Notes: a model not told the origin generated them from the sequence alone. A DNA stretch of 64,000 nt from Croceibacterium salegens (GCF_009827435.1 NZ_WTYM01000058.1:178276-242275); one strand, 5' to 3'. Shown: positions 38,186 to 47,008, numbered from the stretch's first letter. Translations and numbers: made by a program.

Positions 38186-38722
38186 CTAGACCGGCGCGTA
38201 GGCGATCCACCGCCCGCCCATGATCACCGCGCACCACAGCAGGGTCAGGACGACCGCGCCGACCTTGAGCGCTCCCGTAGCTTCCAAGGCCGCTGCACCG
38301 GCGCGCATCTGCACACGGACCGCCCGCTGGAAGACCAGGCTGGCGGTGATGGCGATCACGAGGAAACTCATCTTTATCCAGAAGATCGCGTTGACCATGT
38401 TGCGCACCGGTTCGCTGATCAGCAGCACCACGCCGGTGGCGATCAGGAAGGCCGCGGCCCACCAGCTCCACGGCACGAAACGGCGATAGGCCGCCTCGAT
38501 CCCCTGGTCCTTGCCGGTGAAGCCCCAGATGCGCATGTTGAGCATCAGCACGCTGGAAAACAGCACCGCGATGGCGAGGATGTGCAGCGTCTGGAATCCC
38601 GGGATCGCCAGGAAGTGGCTCTGCAGCCAGATCGCGAATGGCCAGTCGGTCACCCACAGCGAAAATTCGACCAGCTGCGTGCCGCGCAGCCTTTCGGTCA
38701 TCTCGAACAGCCATTCTCCCAT
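38186..38722 (-). CDS. Small multi-helix membrane protein (DUF6644-like)
   Basis: This 178-residue protein has about four membrane segments: SHFLAIPGFQTLHILAIAVL, WWAAAFLIATGVVLLIS, IFWIKMSFLVIAITASLVF and VGAVVLTLLWCAVIMGG. His residues precede and lie in the first segment. It is distantly similar to the downstream 169-residue protein in layout (His in helix 1, WKM/WIKM before helix 3), so the two may form a complex. The start at 38722 (MGEWLFEMTE) follows GGGGAATACG. No function is known to me. Confidence 0.7.
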   Translation of the reverse strand: MGEWLFEMTERLRGTQLVEFSLWVTDWPFAIWLQSHFLAIPGFQTLHILAIAVLFSSVLMLNMRIWGFTGKDQGIEAAYRRFVPWSWWAAAFLIATGVVLLISEPVRNMVNAIFWIKMSFLVIAITASLVFQRAVRVQMRAGAAALEATGALKVGAVVLTLLWCAVIMGGRWIAYAPV

Positions 38723-38805
38723 CGTATTCCCCTCTTTGAGGCACAAGGCCGGATTGCCTCCGGTCGGCGACGGAGGTCGGATGGCGCATTTCGCGCAAAT
38801 TGACT

Positions 38806-38819
38806 TTGACCGGAATCAA
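38806..38819. promoter_or_regulatory. FNR/FixK-type box between membrane pair and ligAB
   Basis: TTGAC-CGGA-ATCAA matches the FNR/FixK dyad TTGAT-N4-ATCAA except for one base. It lies 84 bp upstream of the minus-strand membrane pair and 91 bp upstream of ligA, so it could serve either. A perfect dyad of the same type precedes ccoN at 49490, and an FNR gene is in the window. Confidence 0.6.
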
Positions 38820-38909
38820 TTGGCAGTGCCGCCGGCGATTTTGACCTCGGACAATGAAGTGTTGGCCGGTCAGGGGCATTGGTCGAGCATCAACAAGGGA
38901 GACATTGCG

Positions 38910-39314
38910 ATGCTTGCCTTTGCCCAGTCCGATGCGGCCGGAAAGCGCGTCATCCCCGGCACCCCGGTGTTCGACGGCGACAGCGCGCAGGCCGGATTTG
39001 CCCTCAATGCGATGTGCTATTCGTTCAACTCCAAGGCGAACCGCGATGCCTTCGCCGCCGACGAGGAAGGCTACATGGCCCGCTTCGACCTCACCGAGCC
39101 GCAAAAGCAGGCGGTGCGTGCACGCGACGTTCCGGCAATGGTCGCGGCGGGAGGCAACGTCTACTACCTCGCCAAGCTGGCGGGGATCTTCGGCCTCAAC
39201 GTGCAGGATCTCGGCGCGCTTCAGACCGGCATGGCGCTCGACGACTTCAAGGCGGCTCTTATGGTCCACGCGGTAACCGAGCGGCGCGTGAATGCGCGGG
39301 AGCTGGTGTCGTGA
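38910..39314 (+). CDS. ligA: LigA-type extradiol dioxygenase alpha subunit
   Basis: The protein (134 residues) matches the small alpha subunit of protocatechuate 4,5-dioxygenase. Shared segments are IPGTPVFDG (family IPGTRVF), AGFALNAMCYSFNSKANRDAFAADEEGY and GGNVYYLAKL. The alpha subunit caps the active site of the beta subunit. The ATG at 38910 follows AAGGGAGAC; an open frame continues upstream but lacks family similarity. Its stop overlaps the GTG of ligB. No other protocatechuate meta-cleavage gene (ligC, ligI, ligJ, ligK) is in the window, so the substrate could be protocatechuate, gallate or a relative. Confidence 0.85.
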   Translation: MLAFAQSDAAGKRVIPGTPVFDGDSAQAGFALNAMCYSFNSKANRDAFAADEEGYMARFDLTEPQKQAVRARDVPAMVAAGGNVYYLAKLAGIFGLNVQDLGALQTGMALDDFKAALMVHAVTERRVNARELVS

Positions 39315-40162
39315 GCGAAGTCGTCGGCGGCATCTTCACCAGCCACGTGCCCGGCATCGGCGGCGCCATCACCAAGGGCCTGCAGCACGACCCGTACTGG
39401 AAGCCGTTCTTCGACGGTTTCGGGCCGATCCATGCCTTCCTGCAACGCGAGAAGCCCGATGTCGCGGTGGTCTTCTACAACGACCACGGATTGAACTTCT
39501 TCCTCGACAAGATGCCGACTTTCGCGGTCGGCGCGGCTCCCGACTACCGCCACGAGGACGAGGGCTGGGGTATCGCCTTCGACCGCCCGATGCCCGGCTA
39601 TCCGGACCTGTCGTGGCACATCATCGAATCGATCGTTAACGACGAATTCGACCCGGTGACCTGCCAGACGATGACCGTCGACCATGCCGTCGCCGTGCCG
39701 TTCGAACTCGCCTGGCCCGATGGCGACTTCCCGGTCAAACTGGTGCCGGTCGCCATCAACACGGTGCAGCACCCGCTGCCCAGTCCGAAGCGCTGCTACG
39801 ACCTCGGAAAGGCCGTTGGCCGGGCGCTGGAAAGCTGGGACCGGGACGAGAAGATCGTGATTTTCGGCACCGGCGGCCTCTCGCACCAGCTCGAAGGCGG
39901 CCGCGCCGGGCACATAAACGTCGACTACGACAAGTTCTGCCTGCGCAACCTCGCACCCGATCCGGAGGCGCTGCTGCAACACGATACGCTCGACATCGTC
40001 GAACTGGCGGGCAGCCAGGGGGTCGAGATCCTCAACTGGATCGCCGCGCGCGGGGCGCTGCGCGGATCGGTGCGCGAACTGGCGAGCAACTATCACGTGC
40101 CCATTTCCAACACCGCTGCGGCCACCGTTCTGCTCGAGAACCGGGAAAAGGTCCGCGCGTGA
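39311..40162 (+). CDS. ligB: LigB-type extradiol dioxygenase catalytic subunit
   Basis: This 283-residue type II extradiol dioxygenase is clearly related to LigB of protocatechuate 4,5-dioxygenase. The iron ligands are predicted as His-12 (TSHVPG), His-59 (YNDHG) and Glu-239 (GSQGVEILNW), with the catalytic base His-192 (GGLSHQLEG). Further family segments are EGWG, PDLSWHI and PISNTA. It uses Fe(II) and oxygen to open a catecholic acid ring beside the hydroxyls. It is translationally coupled to ligA and followed by a strong terminator, so ligAB is a two-gene unit. Confidence 0.9.
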   Translation: MSEVVGGIFTSHVPGIGGAITKGLQHDPYWKPFFDGFGPIHAFLQREKPDVAVVFYNDHGLNFFLDKMPTFAVGAAPDYRHEDEGWGIAFDRPMPGYPDLSWHIIESIVNDEFDPVTCQTMTVDHAVAVPFELAWPDGDFPVKLVPVAINTVQHPLPSPKRCYDLGKAVGRALESWDRDEKIVIFGTGGLSHQLEGGRAGHINVDYDKFCLRNLAPDPEALLQHDTLDIVELAGSQGVEILNWIAARGALRGSVRELASNYHVPISNTAAATVLLENREKVRA

Positions 40163-40183
40163 GTTCCGCCGCGAGGTGGGGTG

Positions 40184-40224
40184 GGGGAGGCTGCACCGGC
40201 AAACCGCAGCCTCCCTCATTTTTT
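40184..40224 (+). terminator. Intrinsic terminator after ligB
   Basis: GGGAGGCTGC (40185-40194) pairs with GCAGCCTCCC (40206-40215) around an 11-base loop. Six T residues follow at 40219-40224. It ends the ligAB transcript before the convergent hemN gene. Confidence 0.88.
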
Positions 40225-40234
40225 CGCAGTCATT

Positions 40235-41584
40235 TCAGACCGCAGAACTGAAGCGCCGAGCGGAATCCTGCCGGTAGGGATCGAACGCTGCGGCGATCGA
40301 GCGGGCATAGGGCAGCGCGTGGCCGGCGATGACCAGCGAGCCGTTGTCGAAGCGGCACAGGCCCGGTTCGAGATAGGGCCGCAGCCGCTGGTGCACGCTC
40401 GCCGCCGTGGCCGGATCGATCCGGGCGCGGCCGCGGCACAACAGTTCCTCGATAATCGCCCCGCGGCGCCGGTCCTCGACGCTGCGCCGCTTGCCGAGGG
40501 CGGTGGTGAGCTGTCCCTGCGAGAGCATCATGCGATAGCGTCCGGCATTCTTTTCGTTCTGCGCCAGCAGCGTCGGGAAGCTGCTGATGGCCGAGGCGCC
40601 GAGTCCGATCAGGACCGGGGCCTGGTCGTCGGTGAAGCCCTGGAAATTGCGCCTGAGTGTGCCGCTGGTTGCGGCCTGTGCCAGTGGATCTCCCGGTAGC
40701 GCGAAGTGGTCGAAACCGACCGCCTGGTAGCCCGCGGTCAGCAGTTGCTGGTACCCGGCCGCGGCCATGCCGAAGCGTGCCTCCTGGGGTGGCAGGGCGC
40801 TGGCGTCGATCCGCCGCTGGCGCGGCAGCAGGTGCGGCACGTGGGCATAGCCGAACAGCGCGATGCGGTCGGCGGAATAGGCGCTGGCCAGCGCCAGCGT
40901 TTCGGCAAGGTCGGCCTGCGACTGCCCGGGCAGTCCGTACATGAGGTCGAAATTGAGCGAGGTGATCCCGGCATCGCGCAGCACGCGCACACCGGAATCG
41001 ATCATGCACAACGGCTGCACTCGCCCGATCGTTTCCTGCAGGCGTGGGGCGAAGGTCTGCACGCCGAAGCTGGCGTGGGTCGCGCCGATGCCGCGCAGCA
41101 CGTCGCCCCAGGCCTCGCCCAGCGTGCGAGGGTCGAGCTCGATCGAGACCAACGGGTCGTGCAGGGGCAGAGCGATGACCAGCGCCTCGAACAGCCGCAC
41201 CATGTCGACTGGGGAGATGGCGTTGGGACTGCCGCCGCCGAAGGCGATGCGACGTATGCGCGTGCTGGCCGGCAGCTGCGTCGCGACCAGCTCGATTTCG
41301 CGGTGCAGGGCCTCGAGATAGCTCGCCAGCCGCTGCGCCTTGTTCGCCGCGGCGGTGTTGCAGCCGCAGTACCAGCAGATCTTCTCGCAGAACGGAATGT
41401 GGACATAAATCGAGACGTCGCCCGTTGCGGTCGATATCGCCTCGGCAAGGTCCTCGGGGCCGACGTCGGCCGCAAACTCGGCTGCCGTCGGGAAACTGGT
41501 GTACCGCGGGACCGGTGTCGCCAGCAGGTCGGGATGATAGGGCCACATGCGAGCCTGCATCGCAGCAGGCCGGGGCGAGTTCAT
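40235..41584 (-). CDS. hemN: Oxygen-independent coproporphyrinogen III dehydrogenase
   Basis: The 449-residue radical-SAM enzyme converts coproporphyrinogen III to protoporphyrinogen IX without oxygen. The cluster motif is CEKICWYCGC, with CxxxCxxC binding [4Fe-4S] and a fourth nearby Cys as in true HemN. Other HemN segments are SIYVHIPFC, AFGGGSPNAI and NFDLMYGLPGQ. It is the last gene of the cco operon and overlaps the preceding 75-residue gene by four bases. It supplies haem for the cbb3 oxidase when oxygen is low. Confidence 0.93.
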   Translation of the reverse strand: MNSPRPAAMQARMWPYHPDLLATPVPRYTSFPTAAEFAADVGPEDLAEAISTATGDVSIYVHIPFCEKICWYCGCNTAAANKAQRLASYLEALHREIELVATQLPASTRIRRIAFGGGSPNAISPVDMVRLFEALVIALPLHDPLVSIELDPRTLGEAWGDVLRGIGATHASFGVQTFAPRLQETIGRVQPLCMIDSGVRVLRDAGITSLNFDLMYGLPGQSQADLAETLALASAYSADRIALFGYAHVPHLLPRQRRIDASALPPQEARFGMAAAGYQQLLTAGYQAVGFDHFALPGDPLAQAATSGTLRRNFQGFTDDQAPVLIGLGASAISSFPTLLAQNEKNAGRYRMMLSQGQLTTALGKRRSVEDRRRGAIIEELLCRGRARIDPATAASVHQRLRPYLEPGLCRFDNGSLVIAGHALPYARSIAAAFDPYRQDSARRFSSAV

Positions 41585-41808
41585 TGCGCCGGGTCAAACC
41601 GCTTTCGTTTCTCGCCGGTGCGGCAGCCTTTTTCGACGCAGCACGGCTGGGTTCCGGGCAGGGGAGCCTGCCGTCCGGGGACCAGTATCATCAGCGAACC
41701 GCCATTGCACAGCGCCAGGCTAAGGCTGTGTTCGCCCGCCTCGATCGTGCCGACCATTGCCGGGACTATCGCCAGCGCCGCGAACAGGCCGGATAGCGGC
41801 CCGCTCAT
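41581..41808 (-). CDS. Small conserved-position protein between ccoS and hemN
   Basis: This 75-residue gene fills the space between ccoS and hemN exactly and overlaps each by four bases (ATGA), strong evidence that it is translated. The N-terminus GPLSGLFAALAIVPAMVGTIEAG is a hydrophobic segment that may be a signal or membrane anchor. The C-terminal part is short and basic with Cys residues (CCVEKGC). It could be a small membrane or metal-related accessory of cbb3 assembly; I do not recognise a family. Confidence 0.7.
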   Translation of the reverse strand: MSGPLSGLFAALAIVPAMVGTIEAGEHSLSLALCNGGSLMILVPGRQAPLPGTQPCCVEKGCRTGEKRKRFDPAQ

Positions 41809-41954
41809 GCCTCGTCCTCCTCGTCGAGCAGGATGCGTGCCGCGGACCCGTCGGGATCGTCGAACTGGCCGTTCCGCAACGCCCAAAAGAACGCCGCCAG
41901 CCCAAGCAGGCCGAGGCCGAGCGCGACGGGGATGAGGAAGGCGAGGACGGTCAT
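41805..41954 (-). CDS. ccoS: cbb3 oxidase maturation protein CcoS
   Basis: The 49-residue protein has one membrane helix (VLAFLIPVALGLGLLGLAAFFWAL) followed by NGQFDDPDGSAARIL, the typical CcoS tail. CcoS is needed for haem and copper insertion into the cbb3 oxidase. It overlaps ccoI and the next small gene by four bases each. Confidence 0.9.
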   Translation of the reverse strand: MTVLAFLIPVALGLGLLGLAAFFWALRNGQFDDPDGSAARILLDEEDEA

Positions 41955-44068
41955 TTCGCTGCCCGCACTAGGCGCAGCGAATTGCCGACCACGATCAGCG
42001 AACTGAGCGACATGGCCGCTGCGGCGATCAGCGGGGTGACCAGACCGGCGATCGCCAGCGGCACCGCGATCAGGTTGTAGGCAATCGCCAGCGCGAAATT
42101 CTGCTTCACAATCCGCATCGTCGAGCGCGCCGCACCGACCGCGCGCGGCACGCTGAGCAGCGTATCCTGCATGAACACGAGGTCCGAAGCCTGCAGCCCG
42201 ACTTCGCTCGCCGCACCCGGGGCCATCGAGACGCTCGCCGTCGCCAGCGCCGGGCCGTCGTTGAGCCCGTCGCCGACCATCAGAACGTGCGCCCCGTTGT
42301 GCCTGAGGCTGGTGATGACCTGCTGCTTGTCGAGCGGCGTCGCCGCGGCCTGGGCGGTCAGGCCGGTGGCCCGCGCCACGTCCCTCACCGCGCCGACGTT
42401 GTCGCCCGAAATGATCGAGCTGGTAACGCCCATGGCCCTGAGGCGTTCGAGCGCCGCCGCTGTGTCGGGACGCAGGCGGTCGGCACAGGGGATCAGCTGG
42501 GTCGGCCGGCCGGAGATGTCGAGCGCGACCGCGGTTCCGGCAGCCGATTCGGGGCGGCGCACGGCGACCCTGGCGCCGTCATGCACGGCAAAGACCCCGA
42601 AACCGGCCTCCTCGCGCACGTCGGTCAACGTGGCAGCCTTGTGTCCCCGTGCCGCCAGCTCCCGGGCCAGCGCGCGCGAAAGCGGATGCTTCGAGTGCGA
42701 GGCGAGCGCGAGGGCGATCTCGGCTGCGTCCGCCGGCAGCGCGTCGAGCACCGCCGGGTCGGGCAGCGCCTCGCCCATGGTCAGCGTCCCGGTCTTGTCG
42801 AACAGCGCGCGGTCCGTGGCGGCCAACCGCTCCAGCGCCGATCCGTCCTTGACCATGATCCCGGCGCGCATCAGCGCCCCGCTGGCAACGACCTGCGCCA
42901 CCGGCACGGCGAGGCCCAACGCGCAGGGGCAGGTGATGATCAGCACTGCCACGCCAATGACCAGTGCCTTGTACAGGCTCGCACCAGCGAGCAGCCAGCC
43001 AATCACCGTGGCCGCGGCAAGCGTGTGCACGACCGGGGCATAGAGCCGCGCGGCGCGGTCGGCGATGCGCACGTACTTGCTACGGTCCTGCGTGCTCGCT
43101 TCCATCAGCCGGGCGATCTCGGCAAGCGCCGTGTCCTGCCCGGCGTGACTGACGCGCACGTCGACCGGGGCATCGAGGTTGAGCGTACCGGCAAGCACCG
43201 TGTCGCCTTGCTGTGCGGGGACGGGCGCGCTTTCGCCGGTCAGCAGCGACTGGTCGAAACGGCTTGCGCCAGTGACGATGGTGCCATCTGCCGCGAGCCG
43301 CTCGCCCGCAGGCACGCGCATCGTCATTCCCGGCGAGAGCGCCGCGGCGTCAAGCCATTCGAGCTTGCCGCCCTCGCGCAGCACGGTCGCGCCGCGCGCG
43401 GCCTGGCCCAGCAGGGCATCGACCCCGGCGCGCGCCCGGTCGCGCATCATCGCGTCGAGGACCCGGCCGGCGAGCAAGAAGGTCAGCAGCATCAGCGCGC
43501 CGTCGAACCAGGCGTGCCCGCCGCCCGCGATGACTTCGTAGAAGCTGAGCCCGGTGGCGAGGATCACGCCTATGGAAATCGGCACGTCCATGTTGGTCGT
43601 GCCGCGGCGCACCGCCTTCCACGCCGATGCGAAGAACGGCCGGCCCGCATAGATCACCGCCGGGATGGCAATCAGCGTGCTGATCCACTCGAACATCGAG
43701 CGGGTGCTGCCCTCGGCGCCCGACCAGACGCTCACCGACAGCAGCATGACGTTCATCGCCGCGAAGCCGGCCACCGCCAGCGGGGCGAGCAATGGGCGGG
43801 CGGCGGACAGGTGCCGCTCCGGAAGCTCGCGGCGCGGCTTGGCTTCGAAACCGGCCGCTTCCAGCGCAAGAACCAGCGCATGGTCGTCGAGCGACGAGGC
43901 GTGCGTCACCGTGACCGAGCGCGCCGTCAGGTTGGCCCGCGCTCCTGTCACGCCAGGCAGCTCGCCCAGTGCCTGCTCGACCTTGCCCATGCACCCGGCG
44001 CAATGCATTCCCGGCACTACCAGCATGGTCTGACCGGTCGCTTCGGGAAGGATGGGCCGGGTGGCCAT
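41951..44068 (-). CDS. ccoI: Copper-exporting P-type ATPase for cbb3 assembly
   Basis: This 705-residue CcoI/FixI P1B-type ATPase supplies copper for the cbb3 oxidase. It has an N-terminal heavy-metal domain GMHCAGC (Cys-23, Cys-26), about eight membrane helices, the TGES actuator loop (LLTGESAPV), the metal-site motif CPC in ITCPCALGLAVP, the phosphorylation motif DKTGTLTMGE and the hinge GDGLNDGPAL. The ATG at 44068 shares its A with the ccoH stop (TAATG), so an upstream in-frame ATG is unlikely to be used. Confidence 0.94.
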   Translation of the reverse strand: MATRPILPEATGQTMLVVPGMHCAGCMGKVEQALGELPGVTGARANLTARSVTVTHASSLDDHALVLALEAAGFEAKPRRELPERHLSAARPLLAPLAVAGFAAMNVMLLSVSVWSGAEGSTRSMFEWISTLIAIPAVIYAGRPFFASAWKAVRRGTTNMDVPISIGVILATGLSFYEVIAGGGHAWFDGALMLLTFLLAGRVLDAMMRDRARAGVDALLGQAARGATVLREGGKLEWLDAAALSPGMTMRVPAGERLAADGTIVTGASRFDQSLLTGESAPVPAQQGDTVLAGTLNLDAPVDVRVSHAGQDTALAEIARLMEASTQDRSKYVRIADRAARLYAPVVHTLAAATVIGWLLAGASLYKALVIGVAVLIITCPCALGLAVPVAQVVASGALMRAGIMVKDGSALERLAATDRALFDKTGTLTMGEALPDPAVLDALPADAAEIALALASHSKHPLSRALARELAARGHKAATLTDVREEAGFGVFAVHDGARVAVRRPESAAGTAVALDISGRPTQLIPCADRLRPDTAAALERLRAMGVTSSIISGDNVGAVRDVARATGLTAQAAATPLDKQQVITSLRHNGAHVLMVGDGLNDGPALATASVSMAPGAASEVGLQASDLVFMQDTLLSVPRAVGAARSTMRIVKQNFALAIAYNLIAVPLAIAGLVTPLIAAAAMSLSSLIVVGNSLRLVRAAK

Positions 44069-44514
44069 TAGAGCTGCTTCTCGGCGCGCCACTGGTGGGC
44101 ACCACCTCTTGCCGAAAGGCGGATCGTCCAGCGCCCGGCGGGCAGCACCTCGCGCGAGACATAGCGGCCTCCACCGAGGGAAGCGAAGCTCAGCATGGCA
44201 TCGGGCAGGCGTCCGAGCGGATGGCGGGCCTCGGCGTTCAGCACGATGCCGTCCGGCGCGCCGTTGAATGCGACCGTGACATGCCCGGCCGCGTCGCGTC
44301 CCACGTTCGCCTTCCAGCCCAGGGCGCGTTCGTCCTTCGCCTCGTCGAGCCAGCCGTTGAACTCCTGGCTGGCGACATAGGAATTCTCCACCACCACGCC
44401 GCCGAAGGTCGAACTGGCATAGTGCGCCATGGTAAAGTTGACCGTCATGACGATCCCGAAGAACGCCACCAGGATGGCGGTCATGTGCCAGCCGTTAAAC
44501 GCCTTGCCCGTCAT
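44068..44514 (-). CDS. ccoH: cbb3 oxidase accessory protein CcoH/FixH
   Basis: The 148-residue protein has one N-terminal membrane helix (MTAILVAFFGIVMTVNFTMA) and a periplasmic domain of the FixH family. The motif VVENSYVASQEFNGWLDEAKDERALGW is characteristic. It stabilises cbb3 subunits during assembly. It overlaps ccoG by four bases and ccoI by one. Confidence 0.9.
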   Translation of the reverse strand: MTGKAFNGWHMTAILVAFFGIVMTVNFTMAHYASSTFGGVVVENSYVASQEFNGWLDEAKDERALGWKANVGRDAAGHVTVAFNGAPDGIVLNAEARHPLGRLPDAMLSFASLGGGRYVSREVLPAGRWTIRLSARGGAHQWRAEKQL

Positions 44515-45953
44515 TCACTTGCTCCCGGTCCGCTGAACGTCACCTTTGCCGTATCGGTCTCCGTCTGCGCGTCGAGCGTCGTGAGATTGAACGCGAACGA
44601 CTGTCCGCCGGTCCCCGGTGGGGCGGCGATGTAGAGCCGCAGCGGCTCGGTCGCATCAGCGGGAATCGTGCTTTCGATCTCTCTCGCGGCTCTGTCTCGG
44701 CTGGTCGTGCTGCTCCACATCGCCGCGCCCGGCAGGCCTTCCAGTTCGATCTTCATCCGGCGCGGCGCGGTGCTCATGTTGCGGATCTTCACAGTGAAGG
44801 AATTGCGCACGCTGCCGTCGCTCAGCAGCATGAAAGGCGGATTGCGGTCGGGCGCGGCGGAAATGTCGATGCGGTTGCGGGTGCCGAGCGCGAACAGCAT
44901 GGCGAGGCCAATCGCCGACCAGATGCCGAAGTAGACCAGCGTGCGCGGGCGCAGCAGCGCCTTCCACACCGGGCGCGGCGGCTCGCCGGCGATCTCGCGC
45001 CGGGCGTCCTCGAGCGTGACGTAGTCGATCAGCCCGCGCGGGCGGCCGACTTCGGCCATCGTGCGGTCGCAGGCATCGATGCACAGCGCGCAGGTGATGC
45101 AGCCGATCTGGGGCCCTTCGCGGATGTCGATGCCCGTCGGACAGACCGCCACGCAGAGGTTGCAATCGATGCAGTCGCCGAACTTGTCCGGCTCCTTCTT
45201 CGACTTCTTGAGGCTGCCGCGCGGTTCGCCGCGCCAGTCCTTGTAGGTCACGGTGAGCGACTTCTCGTCCATCATCGCGCTCTGGATGCGCGGCCAGGGG
45301 CACATGTAGATGCACACCTGCTCGCGCATGAAGCCGCCGAGCGTGACCGTGGTCAGGGTGAGGATCGCGACGGTGACGTAGGCGACCGGGGCCGCCTCAC
45401 CGCGCCAGAAATCGTGGACCAGCGTCGGGGCGTCGGCGAAGTACATGATCCACGCGCCGCCCGTCCAGAAGCCGATCACCAGGTAGATGGCCCACTTGAA
45501 GACGCGGCGTGTGACCTTGCCCCAGGTCCAAGGCGCGGCGTCGAGCTTCATGCGCGCGTTGCGGTCACCGTCGACGAAGCGGTCGACGTGCTGGAATAGG
45601 TCGGTCCACACCGTCTGCGGGCAGGAATAGCCGCACCACGCCCGGCCGACCGCGCTGGTGACGAGGAACAGCCCGATCCCGGCCATGATCAGGAGGCCGG
45701 CGACGAAGTAGAACTCCTGGGGCCAGATCTCGATGCCGAACATGTAGAAGCGGCGGTGGGCGAGATCGACCAGCACCGCCTGGTCGGGCGCGTAAGGGCC
45801 GCGGTCCCAGCGGATCCACGGGGTGCCGTAATAGATGCCCAGCGTGACCGCCATGACCAGCCACTTGAAGCGGCGGAACGGGCCGTCGATGCGCTTGTTA
45901 TGGACCGCGCGGCGCGGCTCGTAGAGGCTTTTCGATGGGCTAAGGTTGTTCAT
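44511..45953 (-). CDS. ccoG: cbb3 oxidase accessory ferredoxin protein CcoG/FixG
   Basis: The 480-residue membrane protein has several N-terminal helices, a NosR/FixG-type region with GYSCPQTVWTDLF and a double ferredoxin domain. The two [4Fe-4S] motifs are CIDCNLCVAVCP and CITCALCIDACD. A C-terminal periplasmic Ig-like domain follows. CcoG is proposed to reduce copper for insertion into the oxidase. I start it at 45953 (MNNLSPSKSLYEPRRAV); it overlaps the end of ccoP by 14 bases. Confidence 0.93.
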   Translation of the reverse strand: MNNLSPSKSLYEPRRAVHNKRIDGPFRRFKWLVMAVTLGIYYGTPWIRWDRGPYAPDQAVLVDLAHRRFYMFGIEIWPQEFYFVAGLLIMAGIGLFLVTSAVGRAWCGYSCPQTVWTDLFQHVDRFVDGDRNARMKLDAAPWTWGKVTRRVFKWAIYLVIGFWTGGAWIMYFADAPTLVHDFWRGEAAPVAYVTVAILTLTTVTLGGFMREQVCIYMCPWPRIQSAMMDEKSLTVTYKDWRGEPRGSLKKSKKEPDKFGDCIDCNLCVAVCPTGIDIREGPQIGCITCALCIDACDRTMAEVGRPRGLIDYVTLEDARREIAGEPPRPVWKALLRPRTLVYFGIWSAIGLAMLFALGTRNRIDISAAPDRNPPFMLLSDGSVRNSFTVKIRNMSTAPRRMKIELEGLPGAAMWSSTTSRDRAAREIESTIPADATEPLRLYIAAPPGTGGQSFAFNLTTLDAQTETDTAKVTFSGPGASE

Positions 45954-46845
45954 CTGCCGCTTCCGCCGGGGCATCGGCGATCTCTGCGAAGTCTTCACCG
46001 CCCCCCAGCGAATGGACATAAGCCGCCAGCATCCTGATCGTCACCGGATCGAGACGCCCCTGCCATGCCGGCATTACCCCGTGGCGCGGATGGCGGACCT
46101 GCTGCACCACCTGTGCCTTGGTTCCGCCGTAAAGCCAGATCGCGTCAGCGAGGTCGGGCGCGCCGAATTGGCGCAGGCCCTTGCCGTCGGCACCGTGGCA
46201 CACCGCGCAGTTGTCGGCGAAGACCTGGGCTCCGGCGGCGTTCGCCTGGCCCTTGCCGCTGAGGCTCAGGACGTAGTCGGCGACCTGCGAGACCTGTCCC
46301 GGCTCGAGGATGTCGGCGAAGGCCGGCATCTGGCTGGTGCGGGTGGCGTCGTCGCCCGGCTGGCGGATGCCGTGCTGCAGGGTCTGTTCGATCTCCGGCA
46401 GGCTGCCGCCCCACAGCCAGTCGTCGTCGTTGAGGTTGGGATAGCCCTCGCTGCCCGCCGCGCCCGATCCGTGGCACTGCACGCAGTTGACGAGGAACGC
46501 GGCGCGGCCTCCGGACACCGCCTGACTCATCAGGTCGGGATTGGCCGCAAGTTGCTGGATGTCGAGCCCTGCAATTTGTTGGTGAATGCCGGCCTGCGCT
46601 GCGGCGGCGGCCTTCGTGTCCTTGTCGAGCTGCCCGCGGCTGGTCCAGCCGATCACGCCCTCGGTGCCGTGCGAAAGCAGCGGGATCGCCGGGTAGGCGA
46701 TGACGTAGCCGATGGCGAAGACCACGGTCAGGTAGAAGGTCCACAGCCACCAGCGCGGCAGCGGGGTGTTGAGCTCCTCGATGCCATCCCACTCGTGGCC
46801 GACGGTCTCGGTGCCGGTCGGCTCGTCGATCCTCTTACTCGCCAT
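45940..46845 (-). CDS. ccoP: cbb3 oxidase dihaem cytochrome c subunit
   Basis: This 301-residue subunit has an N-terminal membrane anchor (about 33-52) and two cytochrome c domains in the periplasm. The haem motifs are CVQCH (121-125) and CAVCH (212-216). It passes electrons from soluble cytochromes to CcoO and the catalytic subunit. The start overlaps ccoQ by 11 bases. Confidence 0.94.
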   Translation of the reverse strand: MASKRIDEPTGTETVGHEWDGIEELNTPLPRWWLWTFYLTVVFAIGYVIAYPAIPLLSHGTEGVIGWTSRGQLDKDTKAAAAAQAGIHQQIAGLDIQQLAANPDLMSQAVSGGRAAFLVNCVQCHGSGAAGSEGYPNLNDDDWLWGGSLPEIEQTLQHGIRQPGDDATRTSQMPAFADILEPGQVSQVADYVLSLSGKGQANAAGAQVFADNCAVCHGADGKGLRQFGAPDLADAIWLYGGTKAQVVQQVRHPRHGVMPAWQGRLDPVTIRMLAAYVHSLGGGEDFAEIADAPAEAADEQP

Positions 46846-47008
46846 CGTCGGTGTCCTCGAAGATCATGTTGGCGGCGTCGTGATTGCGGTTGCGGGCGCC
46901 GGGTCGGAACGGCCACAGCACCAGCGCAAGGAAGACCACCACCATCCCGGCGAGCACGTAACTGTCGGCGATGTGGCGCAGGAAATCGTAGGTCGAATGC
47001 GTGCTCAT
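46835..47008 (-). CDS. ccoQ: cbb3 oxidase small subunit CcoQ
   Basis: The 57-residue protein has one membrane helix ([18 protein letters not shown]) followed by [23 protein letters not shown], the normal CcoQ layout. It stabilises the oxidase complex. It starts inside the ccoO stop (four-base overlap) and ends in the ccoP start. Confidence 0.92.
   Translation of the reverse strand: MSTHSTYDFLRHIADSYVLAGMVVVFLALVLWPFRPGARNRNHDAANMIFEDTDDGE

Noticed and set aside
41555-41565. CTGCATCGCAG inside the hemN start region, matching the shared box
   Set aside because: It lies within coding sequence of hemN, deep in the cco operon and away from a promoter. Such matches are expected by chance in GC-rich DNA and show that the motif needs a statistical test.
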